A stretch of 64,000 nt of DNA from Shouchella patagoniensis (GCF_002019705.1 NZ_KV917377.1:3845938-3909937), one strand, 5' to 3'. Shown: positions 18,617 to 28,468, numbered from the stretch's first letter. Notes: generated by a model from the sequence alone, not told the origin. Numbers and translations: made by a program.

Positions 18617-19945
18617 TCAAAAAAAGAATAGACCGATCGTAATTGGAATGAAGGACCATATTAATAAGATCAAGCAAAAGCCCATAATATCTCGAACTTT
18701 TAAACCGGCAATGGAGAGAACTGGCAAAGCCCAAAATGGTTGAATCATATTTGTCCATGCATCGCCCCAAGCGACGGCCATAGCTACGCGAGCGGTATCC
18801 GCACCTAATTCAAGAGCTGCGGGAACCATAATGGGTCCTTGAACAGCCCATTGACCACCACCAGAAGGGATAAAGAAATTAATAATGCCAGCACTAATAA
18901 ATGTTAAAAAAGGTAACGTTGCTTCAGTTGAGATATTGACGAACCACATAGCAATTTGCTCCGAAAGTCCAGAGGCAACCATCATCCCCATAATTCCTGC
19001 ATAAAATGGGAATTGAATAATAATTCCGCCTGCATTTTTCACCCCTTGTGTAACGGAATCAAGAAAACGTTTAGGTGTCCGATGAAATAAAATTCCCAAA
19101 AATAAAAATGTGAAATTTACAATATTTATGTTTAAATCTAATCCATTGGCTATGAAGTGAAAAAAGATAAAAACCAGTCCTGCTCCACCAATGATCCAAG
19201 ATAAGATTTGGCTGTTTTCGAGACGCTCAGCGGGTGTTAAAAGATTGTCAGAAGCAGCTGCGAGCTCTATTTTTTTATCAGCTTCTAAAAAAGTAGGATC
19301 AATCAACGTTTTGTCTTTAATTGATTTTAAGGAGAAATAATTAATAACTGGTAATGTTGCAATTAACGTAATCACAATAAAAAGATTATAAGGTGTTAAT
19401 AACGTTTGTGTAACTGAAATTAAGCCTAACGAATCAATTAAAAAATGATTATTGGAGGCTATTGTTAAGGGAATAGACGCGGATAACCCTCCGTGCCAAA
19501 GAAGAAAACCACTATAAGCAGAAGCAATTAAAAGACGATAATCAACCGTAGGCACTCTTTTCACAACGTGTTTGGCAAATAAAGCACCAATTACTAGACC
19601 GAACCCATAGTTAATTAAACAAGCAAAAGATGCGACAAGTGTAACAAGAACAATTGCTTGCCCTGGCGTATTAGCAAGGGTGGCTAGACGTTTCAGTAAT
19701 TTAGTTATCACGCTAGAGCTTGCGAAAATATAACCAGTTACTACAATCAGAGCCATCTGCATTGTAAATGATAATAAATCCCAAAAGCCTGATCCCCAAT
19801 AATTGACCATATCAACAGGAGAGCTGTTTGTTGCAAATACTCCTATTATAAAAACAAGGATTGTTAAAAGAATCGCAAAAATAAATGCATCAGGTAAATA
19901 ACGTTGAACAATGCGATCAAAAAAACGTGTCATAGCTCCAAACAT
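18617..19945 (-). CDS. Short-chain fatty acid transporter, AtoE family
   Basis: The 442 residues have about ten hydrophobic helices and the family signatures RYLPDAFIFAILLTILVF, LLWHGGLSASIPLT and NFFIPSGGGQWAVQGP. AtoE-type carriers import short-chain fatty acids such as butyrate or acetoacetate. The ribosome site is AAAAAGGTGG. A cre-like sequence lies about 85 bp upstream, so carbon catabolite control is possible. No fatty-acid degradation gene lies next to it. Confidence 0.88.
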   Translation of the reverse strand: MFGAMTRFFDRIVQRYLPDAFIFAILLTILVFIIGVFATNSSPVDMVNYWGSGFWDLLSFTMQMALIVVTGYIFASSSVITKLLKRLATLANTPGQAIVLVTLVASFACLINYGFGLVIGALFAKHVVKRVPTVDYRLLIASAYSGFLLWHGGLSASIPLTIASNNHFLIDSLGLISVTQTLLTPYNLFIVITLIATLPVINYFSLKSIKDKTLIDPTFLEADKKIELAAASDNLLTPAERLENSQILSWIIGGAGLVFIFFHFIANGLDLNINIVNFTFLFLGILFHRTPKRFLDSVTQGVKNAGGIIIQFPFYAGIMGMMVASGLSEQIAMWFVNISTEATLPFLTFISAGIINFFIPSGGGQWAVQGPIMVPAALELGADTARVAMAVAWGDAWTNMIQPFWALPVLSIAGLKVRDIMGFCLILLIWSFIPITIGLFFF

Positions 19946-20026
19946 AACAAAACCACCTTTTTCAAATCTTTATTGTAATAAAGTTAACAATTGTAAGAGA
20001 GATGAAAGTCTCGTAAGCAAATTGTA

Positions 20027-20040
20027 TGTATGCGCTTTCT
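20027..20040 (-). promoter_or_regulatory. cre-like CcpA site upstream of the AtoE gene
   Basis: The minus strand reads AGAAAGCGCATACA, one mismatch from the TGNAANCGNWNNCA consensus. The rest of 19946-20254 is an AT-rich divergent promoter region with nothing else recognised. Confidence 0.4.
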
Positions 20041-20254
20041 TTGGCGTGTATTTTACCTTATATCAGAGTTAATGGAGAAGTCAATAATAGAGTTTTTCTA
20101 TTCACTCAATAACAAAAATGACTTCAATAAAATGGGCTTCTATTTTTTTGTTAACAATTAGGCATCCTAAAAAAATCTTTTCAAGAAATTATCCCAATTG
20201 AAACAATGGCCTTACACTGATAGCGTAAAGTAGAGAGAAAAAGGAGGCTATGTC

Positions 20255-21925
20255 ATGAAAAAGCAGGCAATATTGGTATTGGTTGCCCTAGGGATATTAT
20301 CAATTTACGCCGAAGAAGCGGGCGCCAAAGAGAAAACGGTTCGTATTTTACATACAAATGATTCTCATGGTAGGGCATTTGAAGGTGAGTTTGACGGCAT
20401 GGGCTTTGCTAAGTTAAAAACAATGATCGAAGAGAATCAGGGAGAACACTCCCTTTTGCTTGATGCTGGCGATACATTTCACGGCACAACATTTGCCACT
20501 TTGGATCAAGGTGAATCCATACTGAAAACATATAATCAGATTGGCTATGATGCACTTGTGCCTGGAAATCATGATTTTAATTATGGACTTGACCGCTTGC
20601 AAGAGCTTGCGGAGATGGCGAATTTCCCAGTTATTGGAGCGAATGTGCTTGATGCGTCTGGTGACCCATTATTTGAGCCTTACATTTTACGCGAAGTGAA
20701 TGGTGTGACACTTGGTATTTTTGGTTTATCAACTCCAGAAACTGCTTATAAAACCCATCCAGACAATGTGAAAGAGGTTGTATTTGATGACCCATCTGTT
20801 ACAGCAGCGAGAATGGTGAAGGAGCTAGAGGAAGAAGATGTGGATGTCATTATTGGTTTATCACATTTAGGAATTGATGAATCGAGTGTGGACACAAGTG
20901 AAAAAGTAGCTGCTGAAGTCCAAGGTATTGATGTGATAATTGATGGACATAGCCATTCGATTTTGACGCATGGTGTTGAGGCAGGCAACGAGACGTTAAT
21001 TGCAAGTGCTGGAGAATATGTGCAAAATCTTGGCATCGTTGAATTAACATTTGAAGAGGATGAATTGGTAGAGAAAAAAGCATGGTTAATGAATCAAGAA
21101 GATGCTGGTGAGCCAGATGAAGAAGTGGAATCACTCTTAACCGATATGGAGGCAAATCAACAAGAACTGTTGGCAGAAGTTGTGGGCAAGACTGCAATTA
21201 AACTAAACGGTGAGCGTGAGCATGTACGGGTTGAAGAAACGAATCTTGGCAATCTCATTGCTGATGTACTGCGAGAAGCAACTGACGCTGATATTGCCTT
21301 GACAAATGGCGGTGGGATTCGCGCATCGATTGCGCCAGGTCAGATTACAAAAGGAGACCTTGTTTCTGTTTCACCGTTTGGTAACTTCGGAGTTACGAAA
21401 GAAGTGACTGGAGCTCAGTTGATTGAGTTGCTAGAGAATGGTGTAAAGGCATACCCTGAACCAAGTGGTGGTTTCCCGCAAATTAGTGGATTTACTTTTG
21501 CATTTAATCCAGATGCTCCATCTGGTAGTCGTGTCCATTCAGTTGAAATTGCTGGTGAGCCAATAACTGAAGATACAACGTATGTGTTGGCTACAAATGA
21601 CTTTCTAGCAGCAGGCGGTGATGAATATAATCAATTGGCTGAAGCCCCTTTAGTAAATGAGTTTAATGCGATTGATGAGCTGCTAATGAATTATTTACAG
21701 AGCGCAGGTGAGATCGCGCCTGAAGTGACGGGTAGAATGATTGTAGACGAGGGAATAGAACCAGGGGGAAATAGCGAATCAGCGCTGTATATCATTCAAC
21801 CAGGAGATACATTATTTGAAATTGGACTCAACCACAATCTTCTTTGGACAACATTGATGGAATTAAACCCACATCTTTACGATAGCGATCTTATTTACGC
21901 AGGTGCAACAATTAAAATTCAGTAA
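20255..21925 (+). CDS. Secreted 5'-nucleotidase/2',3'-cyclic phosphodiesterase with LysM
   Basis: The 556-residue protein has a signal peptide (residues 1-23). A calcineurin-like domain follows with RILHTNDSHGRAF, DAGDTFHG, PGNHDFNYG and IDGHSHS metal motifs. The 5'-nucleotidase C-terminal domain contains EETNLGNLIADVLREA, TNGGGIRASI and DFLAAGGDEYNQL. A LysM at about 510-556 (YIIQPGDTLFEIGLNH, ending AGATIKIQ) should hold it on peptidoglycan. It releases phosphate and nucleosides from extracellular nucleotides. The large excess of Asp/Glu fits a protein working in alkaline or salty medium. The serpin gene follows 60 bp later. Confidence 0.9.
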   Translation: MKKQAILVLVALGILSIYAEEAGAKEKTVRILHTNDSHGRAFEGEFDGMGFAKLKTMIEENQGEHSLLLDAGDTFHGTTFATLDQGESILKTYNQIGYDALVPGNHDFNYGLDRLQELAEMANFPVIGANVLDASGDPLFEPYILREVNGVTLGIFGLSTPETAYKTHPDNVKEVVFDDPSVTAARMVKELEEEDVDVIIGLSHLGIDESSVDTSEKVAAEVQGIDVIIDGHSHSILTHGVEAGNETLIASAGEYVQNLGIVELTFEEDELVEKKAWLMNQEDAGEPDEEVESLLTDMEANQQELLAEVVGKTAIKLNGEREHVRVEETNLGNLIADVLREATDADIALTNGGGIRASIAPGQITKGDLVSVSPFGNFGVTKEVTGAQLIELLENGVKAYPEPSGGFPQISGFTFAFNPDAPSGSRVHSVEIAGEPITEDTTYVLATNDFLAAGGDEYNQLAEAPLVNEFNAIDELLMNYLQSAGEIAPEVTGRMIVDEGIEPGGNSESALYIIQPGDTLFEIGLNHNLLWTTLMELNPHLYDSDLIYAGATIKIQ

Positions 21926-21984
21926 GGATAGAGGAGCCTTGCGAGAATCGTCGAATAGGATTGTAATGAAAGGAGTGAGGAGGA

Positions 21985-23193
21985 GTGAAACGTTCTCGAA
22001 AACTCATGATGTTTAGTATAAGCTTTTTGATGCTAGTTGGGTGTGGAAGAGAAGATGAGACAGGTGGAAATAAAAGCATCATTCAACATAATAATCAAGA
22101 AGTAGGGCAAATTAGCATCGCTCAAAATACATTTGCCAATACACTACTAAGTGAAGTATGGAAAGAGAACAAGGGCGAGAATATGCTAGTCTCACCATAC
22201 AGTGTTTATCATGCTCTCTCGATGCTCTATACTGGGGCGGATGCTCAAACGAAAGAAGATCTAGTAGAATTGTTAGAGCTTCAACCAAATGATGCAATTG
22301 GCCCTGCACTAAAACAACAACTAGATCACCTCCATAATACTGATATCGAACTTCAAGTTGCGAACTCAGTCTGGTATGGCAATGGAGCGATCTTATTTGA
22401 TGATTATATTGCAGACATGGAAACAATGTTTGATGCAGATGTAAGCGATGAACTTACAGTGGATGGAATCAATTCTTGGGTGAATGAAAAAACCAAAGGG
22501 CGTATTCCAACAGTCGTCGAAAAGATTAAAGAGGATACAATTGCTTATCTAATCAATACCGTTTTTTTTGATGCCAAATGGGGTGAACCGTTTACAGAAA
22601 CGCCAAACCAGCCGTTTTATTTAACAGAGAACAAGTCAATTGAAGTTCCATTTATGGCGTTAGAAACAACGATGCCTTATGTGAAAACAGAGGAAGTAGA
22701 AGTTGTAAAAATCGCATATGAAGACCCGCGTTTCTCGATGCTTGTGGCTCTACCAAATGAGTCAGTTACTGATCTTGGCGAATCGATTAAGCATTTAAGT
22801 GAACTGTCTTTTAATGAAAAAGCTGTTGAAGTCAAGCTCCCGTTATTTACATTTGAACAAAAACATAACTTAGAACAAATCCTTTCAGCGATGGGGATGG
22901 CTTCGTTGTTTGAAAATGCATCACTTAATCAAATGTTTGAAGCGATTCCAGGTGCTTATACGTATATTGATGAGGTCATTCAAAAGGCAATGATTGAAGT
23001 AGATACGGAAGGGACAGTTGCAGCTGCTGTAACTGCGGTTGGAATAACGCTTGAAAGCTCAATTGAAATGGATCATCATACAAGATTCGTAGCAGACCGT
23101 CCTTTTCTATATGCCATTCTTGATGAAGAGACAAACATCGTGTTATTTGCGGGTGTGATGATGGATCCATCTGAACAAGGGGATTTTGAGTAA
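21985..23193 (+). CDS. Serpin-family protease inhibitor, lipoprotein
   Basis: The 402 residues start with a lipoprotein signal (FLMLVGCGRED; lipidated Cys near residue 20), so the inhibitor sits on the outer face of the membrane. The serpin fold is shown by NMLVSPYSVYHALSMLYTGA, NSWVNEKTKGRIP, LINTVFFDAKWGEPF and the end RPFLYAILDEETNIVLFAGV. The reactive-loop hinge TEGTVAAAVTAV has the Gly, Thr and small residues needed for an inhibitory serpin. Counting 17 residues from the hinge puts Glu (in ITLESS) at P1, suggesting a Glu-specific protease as target; this is inference. GTG start with GAGGAGG before it. Confidence 0.9.
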   Translation: MKRSRKLMMFSISFLMLVGCGREDETGGNKSIIQHNNQEVGQISIAQNTFANTLLSEVWKENKGENMLVSPYSVYHALSMLYTGADAQTKEDLVELLELQPNDAIGPALKQQLDHLHNTDIELQVANSVWYGNGAILFDDYIADMETMFDADVSDELTVDGINSWVNEKTKGRIPTVVEKIKEDTIAYLINTVFFDAKWGEPFTETPNQPFYLTENKSIEVPFMALETTMPYVKTEEVEVVKIAYEDPRFSMLVALPNESVTDLGESIKHLSELSFNEKAVEVKLPLFTFEQKHNLEQILSAMGMASLFENASLNQMFEAIPGAYTYIDEVIQKAMIEVDTEGTVAAAVTAVGITLESSIEMDHHTRFVADRPFLYAILDEETNIVLFAGVMMDPSEQGDFE

Positions 23194-23217
23194 GACAGCA
23201 AAAGCTGTCTTTTTTTA
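23192..23217 (+). terminator. Terminator of the serpin gene
   Basis: AAGACAGC, AAAA, GCTGTCTT and then a T run lie directly after the serpin stop. Confidence 0.9.
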
Positions 23218-23223
23218 CGTTTT

Positions 23224-23245
23224 TATGTATAGTAGACTATACATA
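23224..23245. promoter_or_regulatory. 22-bp palindromic operator candidate
   Basis: TATGTATAGT and ACTATACATA are perfect arms around AG, about 43 bp before the XRE-type regulator gene. A related half-site (TAGTATACA) follows. It is the likely autoregulatory operator. Confidence 0.55.
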
Positions 23246-23287
23246 AAGTAAAGTTTAGTATACAATAAAATTGGAAGAAGGTGGATT

Positions 23288-23491
23288 ATGACAATTGAGA
23301 ACCGAGTAAGAGAGTTAAGGGCTGTAAAAAGAATAACGCAAGGAGACCTAGCGGAAAAGGTTGGAGTAACAAGGCAGACAATTGTCGCATTAGAAAAGGG
23401 AAGTTATTCACCTTCTTTGTTGCTTGCTTTACAAATTGCAAAGGTTTTTGATACGACGGTTGAAGCGGTTTTTTATTTAGAAGAGGAGTGA
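23288..23491 (+). CDS. XRE-family regulator (YozG-like)
   Basis: The 67-residue single-domain helix-turn-helix protein contains ITQGDLAEKVGVTRQTIVAL and EKGSYSPSLLLALQIAK, typical of short Cro-like regulators paired with membrane proteins. The ribosome site is GAAGAAGGTGG. It is followed four bases later by the membrane-protein gene, so they form an operon, probably under its own control through the palindrome upstream. Confidence 0.88.
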   Translation: MTIENRVRELRAVKRITQGDLAEKVGVTRQTIVALEKGSYSPSLLLALQIAKVFDTTVEAVFYLEEE

Positions 23492-23495
23492 TCTT

Positions 23496-23957
23496 ATGCG
23501 GTTTTGGATTGGAGTTTCATTTTCCTTTGTAGCGCTTAGTCTATTTACGTGGCAGCTAATTGAGTATTACCGAGCATCTTTAACATTGTCTGGATCAGAA
23601 GGGACATTCTTCTTTCTTAATTTAACACCGGGTTTTCTTTTATTCATTTTGATGATTCCTTATGGTTTTTACCTTCGCTATATGACAAAAAAGAATAAAG
23701 TCCCGCTTAAGGAATTGATGCTTATTCCACCTGAATTTAAAGAACGTGATGAGCGTGAAAAGGAAATTACGGCAAAAGCATGCCGTGCTTCTTATATGAG
23801 TATGTTCTACATCTATCCCGTTTTGGCAGCATTTCTGATTGTGTATCCCCTTATTCAAAATGTACTTCCATATTTGCCAATCGTTCTCGTAATGGTTGGT
23901 CCATTGTTGCAAATCTTTGTTTACTTGTTTACATGGCGTAAGGCTAATACAATATAA
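23496..23957 (+). CDS. Four-helix membrane protein paired with the XRE regulator
   Basis: The 153 residues have hydrophobic segments at about 4-24, 42-62, 95-118 and 122-145. Between helices 2 and 3 lies the charged LIPPEFKERDEREKEITAKA, which resembles the ERDEREKEI motif of DUF2178-like proteins encoded next to XRE regulators. The function is unknown. AGAGGAGTG in the end of the preceding gene is the ribosome site. Confidence 0.7.
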   Translation: MRFWIGVSFSFVALSLFTWQLIEYYRASLTLSGSEGTFFFLNLTPGFLLFILMIPYGFYLRYMTKKNKVPLKELMLIPPEFKERDEREKEITAKACRASYMSMFYIYPVLAAFLIVYPLIQNVLPYLPIVLVMVGPLLQIFVYLFTWRKANTI

Positions 23958-24141
23958 CTGAAGCATATTACAAAGAGTGTACGAACAATTAGAACCTGTA
24001 TTTTATAGAGCGATAAGTCACGATGCTAATCGTTCTCAGGTTTATGCTGTGTGCTTCAAAAAAATCAAGTTACATGTGGTTTTACTGCATAAAACGTTAA
24101 GCCTTAGAGAAAAAACATTTTTATTAAGTAGAGGTGAAAGC

Positions 24142-24687
24142 ATGAATAAACAAACGGTTTTATTAATAATTGACATGATTAATCCATTTGATTTTAAAGG
24201 TGCTGAACAACTCTATCCGCTTGCATACAAGTGTGCGGAACAGGTAGCGAAGTTAAAAAAGCATATGCAAGATAAAGGTTATCCAGTTATCTATGTAAAT
24301 GACAACTATGGGGATTGGAAATCAGAGTTTACACAAGTATATAACCATATTGTTAACGCTGGTTTGCCAGGGGCGCCAATTGCTGAAATCTTAGCACCAA
24401 GTGAAGAGGAGTATTCCGTTTTAAAGCCTCAATTCTCTGGTTTTTTTGCAACACCTCTTGATATGTTATTGAAGAGGATGGACGCCAAGACGTTAATAAT
24501 AACTGGAGTAGTCGGGAATATGTGTATTGAATTCACTGCGAATGATGCCTATATGCTAGGTTATGATTTGCATATCCCAAAAGACGGATTTGCTTCAATT
24601 ACAGAGGAGGAATACGACCGCTCACTTGATCACTTCAAGACGATTTTAAAAGCCGATGTTACCCCAATTTCTACCATAATAAATTGA
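24142..24687 (+). CDS. Isochorismatase-family cysteine hydrolase
   Basis: The 181-residue protein has the family's triad: Asp in LLIIDMINPFDF, Lys in SVLKPQFSGF and nucleophilic Cys in VVGNMCIEFTANDAYMLGYD. These enzymes hydrolyse small amides or vinyl ethers such as nicotinamide. ATG 24142 is chosen because AGAGGTGAAAG precedes it and the upstream extension is not conserved-looking. The gene is single, followed by the htpG promoter. Confidence 0.85.
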   Translation: MNKQTVLLIIDMINPFDFKGAEQLYPLAYKCAEQVAKLKKHMQDKGYPVIYVNDNYGDWKSEFTQVYNHIVNAGLPGAPIAEILAPSEEEYSVLKPQFSGFFATPLDMLLKRMDAKTLIITGVVGNMCIEFTANDAYMLGYDLHIPKDGFASITEEEYDRSLDHFKTILKADVTPISTIIN

Positions 24688-24696
24688 GGAAAGCTA

Positions 24697-24724
24697 TTGA
24701 CGTCACGAACGAATCCGGTAAAAT
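24697..24724 (+). promoter_or_regulatory. SigA-type promoter of htpG
   Basis: TTGACG and TAAAAT with a 16-bp spacer lie just upstream of the CIRCE element. Confidence 0.65.
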
Positions 24725-24732
24725 AAGACATG

Positions 24733-24759
24733 TTAGCACTCAATGTGGTTGAGTGCTAA
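24733..24759. promoter_or_regulatory. CIRCE element (HrcA operator)
   Basis: TTAGCACTC, nine bases, GAGTGCTAA is a perfect match to the CIRCE inverted repeat. It overlaps the expected transcription start of htpG, so HrcA should repress htpG until heat stress. Confidence 0.95.
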
Positions 24760-24791
24760 AAGTAGTTGATAAGAACGAGGGAGTGTTTGCA

Positions 24792-26669
24792 ATGGAAAAG
24801 AAACAATTTCAGGCAGAATCAAAACGATTGCTCGAAATGATGGTTAACTCAATCTATTCTCAAAAAGAAATATTCCTACGTGAATTGATTTCAAATTCAA
24901 GTGATGCGATTGATAAGATGTATTATCGTTCACTAACTGATGAGTCACTTGATTTTGAGCAAGGAAGCTATGCGGTTTTTGTAGAAGCTGATAAAGAAAA
25001 ACGGACGTTAACACTTAAAGATACAGGTATTGGTATGACAAAAGAAGAGTTAGAATCAAATCTAGGTACAATTGCCAAGAGTGGTTCACTCGCTTTTAAG
25101 AAAGAAAATGAGATCAAAGATGGCCATGATATTATTGGTCAGTTTGGTGTAGGTTTTTATGCAGCATTTATGGTTGCAGATAAAGTCACTGTTCTTAGCC
25201 GTTCAGTTGATAGTGATCAAGCATACTTATGGGAATCTGATGGGACAGATGGCTATACAATTGAGCCAGCAGAGAAAGCAGAAGTTGGTACAGAAATTAC
25301 GCTTCATATAAAAGAGAACACGGAAGATGAATCGTATGATGAATATATGGAAGAGTATCGTTTACAGCAAATTATTAAAAAGTACTCTGACTTTATTCGC
25401 TACCCGATTAAGATGAATGTGACAGTTAGCAAACCAAAAGAGGATAATGAAGAAGAGTACACAGAATTTGAAGAAGAGCAAACAATTAATAGCATGGTGC
25501 CAATCTGGCGCAAAAACAAGAGTGAACTGACGGATGAAGATTATGAGCAGTTTTACCAAGACAAGCGTTACGGTTTTGATAAGCCTCTTGAGCACATTCA
25601 TGTTGCGGTTGATGGAGCTGTTCGCTATAATGCGATTCTGTTTATCCCTGAAAATACGCCATTTGATTATTATTCAAAGGAATATGAAAAGGGTCTTGAA
25701 CTTTATGCTAATGGCGTTTTGATTATGGAAAAAAGTGCCGAACTCCTGCCAGACTATTTTAGTTTTGTAAAAGGGATGGTTGATTCCGAAGATCTGTCTT
25801 TAAACATCTCACGTGAAATGTTACAGCATGATCGCCAATTACAATTAATCGCTAAAAATATCAAATCAAAGATTAAAAGTCAGCTAAAGACGATGTTGAA
25901 AAAAGATCCGGATAAGTATGAAACATTTTACAAAGCATTTGGTCGTCAATTGAAATTTGGCGTATATAATGACTTTGGCGCCAACAAAGATGATTTACAA
26001 GACTTGCTTATGTTCTATTCATCTACAGAAAAGAAGCTTGTCTCACTTGCTGACTACGTTTCTCGCATGAAAGAAGGACAAACACAAATTTATTATGCAA
26101 CTGGAGAGTCAACAGAGCGAATTGCGAAATTGCCGCAAACGGAGATGGTGGCTGATAAAGGTTACGAAATTCTCTATTTCACAGAAGATGTCGATGAGTT
26201 CGCTATAAAAATGCTCCGTGCTTATGATGAAAAAGAATTTGTCTCTGTTTCTAGTGCAGACTTGAAAATGGAAGAAGACGAAAAAGAAGACAGCACGGAA
26301 TCGGACACTGAAAACGATGAGTTGTTTGAAAAAATGAAAGAAATTCTTTCTGGTAAGGTCAAAGATGTGCGCGTGTCAAAACGATTAAAAACACATCCAG
26401 TTTTCTTAGCGGCAGATGGAGAGATTACGCTAGAAATGGAAAAAGTTCTGCAAGCAATGCCAGACAACCAAAATGTAAAAGCAGAAAAAGTACTTGAATT
26501 AAATAGCAACCATGAGGTTTTTCAGTCGTTGAAAAAAGCGAATGAAGAAGATTCAGATAAGCTAGCTCTGTACACGAACCTATTGTACAGTCAAGCATTG
26601 CTAATTGAAGGATTGCCATTAGAAGATCCAGTTGAGTTTACAAAAGATATGTGTAAAGTAATGGTATAA
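24792..26669 (+). CDS. htpG: Molecular chaperone HtpG (Hsp90)
   Basis: The 625-residue chaperone has the standard length. The N-terminal GHKL ATPase contains [31 protein letters not shown] and [13 protein letters not shown]. The middle domain has [16 protein letters not shown], and the C-terminal dimerisation domain follows an acidic stretch ([14 protein letters not shown]). ATG 24792 is chosen over the upstream frame because GAGGGAG precedes it and [10 protein letters not shown] is the usual start. It acts in the cytoplasm in protein folding under stress. Its CIRCE control differs from B. subtilis, where htpG is not an HrcA target. Confidence 0.97.
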   Translation: MEKKQFQAESKRLLEMMVNSIYSQKEIFLRELISNSSDAIDKMYYRSLTDESLDFEQGSYAVFVEADKEKRTLTLKDTGIGMTKEELESNLGTIAKSGSLAFKKENEIKDGHDIIGQFGVGFYAAFMVADKVTVLSRSVDSDQAYLWESDGTDGYTIEPAEKAEVGTEITLHIKENTEDESYDEYMEEYRLQQIIKKYSDFIRYPIKMNVTVSKPKEDNEEEYTEFEEEQTINSMVPIWRKNKSELTDEDYEQFYQDKRYGFDKPLEHIHVAVDGAVRYNAILFIPENTPFDYYSKEYEKGLELYANGVLIMEKSAELLPDYFSFVKGMVDSEDLSLNISREMLQHDRQLQLIAKNIKSKIKSQLKTMLKKDPDKYETFYKAFGRQLKFGVYNDFGANKDDLQDLLMFYSSTEKKLVSLADYVSRMKEGQTQIYYATGESTERIAKLPQTEMVADKGYEILYFTEDVDEFAIKMLRAYDEKEFVSVSSADLKMEEDEKEDSTESDTENDELFEKMKEILSGKVKDVRVSKRLKTHPVFLAADGEITLEMEKVLQAMPDNQNVKAEKVLELNSNHEVFQSLKKANEEDSDKLALYTNLLYSQALLIEGLPLEDPVEFTKDMCKVMV

Positions 26670-26679
26670 AAAGAGATAG

Positions 26680-26709
26680 GACAGGGGAATAAAGCCCCTG
26701 TCTTTTTTT
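26680..26709 (+). terminator. Terminator of htpG
   Basis: GACAGGGG and CCCCTGTC arms are followed by seven Ts. Confidence 0.9.
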
Positions 26710-26892
26710 ATGTAGAAGAAAAAAACGTTGGAAAAATTTTATTTGTATAATTTTTTAGTATGCCTTGCAATTTTGAAATACGATGTTTACCATAGTATAG
26801 CGTGTGGTAATTATAATAGATTTCCTTAATGAATTGTCAGATCTTTTACACAATGATTGATAATGAAAATGGTACAGAAAGAAGGGTGAGAA

Positions 26893-28425
26893 ATGGCAGA
26901 AAACGTTAAAAAAGGCGGGCTTTTTCAACGCTTTCTAGATATGATTGAAAGAGTTGGTAATAAGCTACCGCATCCAGTTAATTTATTTGCGCTATTAGCA
27001 GTTATGGTCCTTATTGCTTCAGCCATCGTTGCCAGTTTGGGTGTATCTGTTGAAGATCCAGCAAATCCTGGTGAAACAGTAGAAGTTCAAAATTTATTAA
27101 ATGGCGAGGGAATTGCCTATATCTTTTCAAGCATGGTAGATAATTTCATAGGATTTGCACCTTTAGGTGTTGTGTTGGCAACGATGCTTGGTATCGGAGT
27201 ATGTGAACGAAGCGGTTTAATTGGCGCTGGTTTGAGAGGGTTTGTTCTGTCAATTCCGAACCGTTTAATTACAGCAGGTCTTGTTTTTGCAGCTATCATG
27301 TCCAGTGTAGCATCGGATGCTGGTTATGTTGTGTTACCTCCATTAGGAGCAGTTATTTATGCAGCATTAGGACGTCATCCAATGGCCGGTCTAGCGACAG
27401 CATTTGCAGGGGTTTCAGGTGGATTTAGTGCGAACTTAATGCTTTCTGCAACAGATCCCATGCTTGGTGAAATGACGATGCAAGCAGCAGCGACAATAGA
27501 TCCAGCCTATGCGGACCAAATGAATAATGCAATGAACTGGTGGTTCATTATTGCTTCAACGTTCTTAGTCACATTTGTGATCACGTTAGTGTCTGAGAAA
27601 ATTGTTGAGCCGCGTCTAGGAAAGTATAAAGGAGAGTATACTGGCGACCTCGATAAACTAAAGCCTATTGAGAAAAAAGGTTTAATTTATGCAATGATTT
27701 CATTTGCGATATCAGCAGGTTTAATGAGTTTGCTTGTATTCCCAGAATGGGGGCCAATGCGTGGGACAGGCGATAGTCCAATTGTTGTTTCACCATTTAT
27801 GGATTCTCTTGTTGTTATTATTCTATTACTGTTTTTAATTCCTGGTCTAGTTTATGGGGTAGTGACGAAAGCGATTAAAAATGATAAAGATGTCGCCAAT
27901 CAAATGTCCGACACGATGGCCTCAATGGGGATGTTTATTGTACTTGCCTTTACTGCTGGTCAGTTTGTTGCATACTTTAATGAATCCAATTTAGGTTTGG
28001 TCATGGGGATTTATGGAGGGGAACTACTAACCTCCTTAAATATGGACAGCGTTATGGTGATTATTGGATTTTTAATCATAACAGCATTTATTAATTTGTT
28101 TGTAGGTAGTGCTTCGGCTAAGTGGGCGATGATGGCACCTGTGTTTGTGCCAATCATGATGCAAATCGGTTATTCTCCGGAGTTAGCTCAAGCGGTTTAC
28201 CGTGTAGCTGATTCTTCTACAAACATTATAACTCCATTGATGACTTACTTTGCAATCGTTATTGCCTTTGCGCAGAAATACGATAAAAATATGGGCGTTG
28301 GCACATTAATTTCGGTTATGTTGCCATTCTCTATTTGGTTATTAATTACATGGGCAGTATTTATTATTGTTTGGATCTTTACAGGACTTCCATTAGGTCC
28401 AAATGCCCCTGTTCTATATCCATAA
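26893..28425 (+). CDS. AbgT-family transporter
   Basis: The 510-residue membrane protein follows the AbgT/MtrF plan with about 11-13 helices. It has GNKLPHPVNLFALLAVMVL near the N-terminus, MLGIGVCERSGLIGAGLRGF, GVSGGFSANLM and NLFVGSASAKWAMMAPVFVP. Relatives take up p-aminobenzoyl-glutamate or export antifolates such as sulfonamides. The role here is not decided by sequence. The ribosome site is GAAGGGTGAG, and the gene is monocistronic between two terminators. Confidence 0.9.
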   Translation: MAENVKKGGLFQRFLDMIERVGNKLPHPVNLFALLAVMVLIASAIVASLGVSVEDPANPGETVEVQNLLNGEGIAYIFSSMVDNFIGFAPLGVVLATMLGIGVCERSGLIGAGLRGFVLSIPNRLITAGLVFAAIMSSVASDAGYVVLPPLGAVIYAALGRHPMAGLATAFAGVSGGFSANLMLSATDPMLGEMTMQAAATIDPAYADQMNNAMNWWFIIASTFLVTFVITLVSEKIVEPRLGKYKGEYTGDLDKLKPIEKKGLIYAMISFAISAGLMSLLVFPEWGPMRGTGDSPIVVSPFMDSLVVIILLLFLIPGLVYGVVTKAIKNDKDVANQMSDTMASMGMFIVLAFTAGQFVAYFNESNLGLVMGIYGGELLTSLNMDSVMVIIGFLIITAFINLFVGSASAKWAMMAPVFVPIMMQIGYSPELAQAVYRVADSSTNIITPLMTYFAIVIAFAQKYDKNMGVGTLISVMLPFSIWLLITWAVFIIVWIFTGLPLGPNAPVLYP

Positions 28426-28429
28426 GTGT

Positions 28430-28468
28430 AAAAACACCATATCCGCTTAGCGGATATGGTGTTTTTCG
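28430..28468 (+). terminator. Terminator of the AbgT gene
   Basis: AAAAACACCATATCCGCT and AGCGGATATGGTGTTTTT form an almost perfect long stem. Confidence 0.9.
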
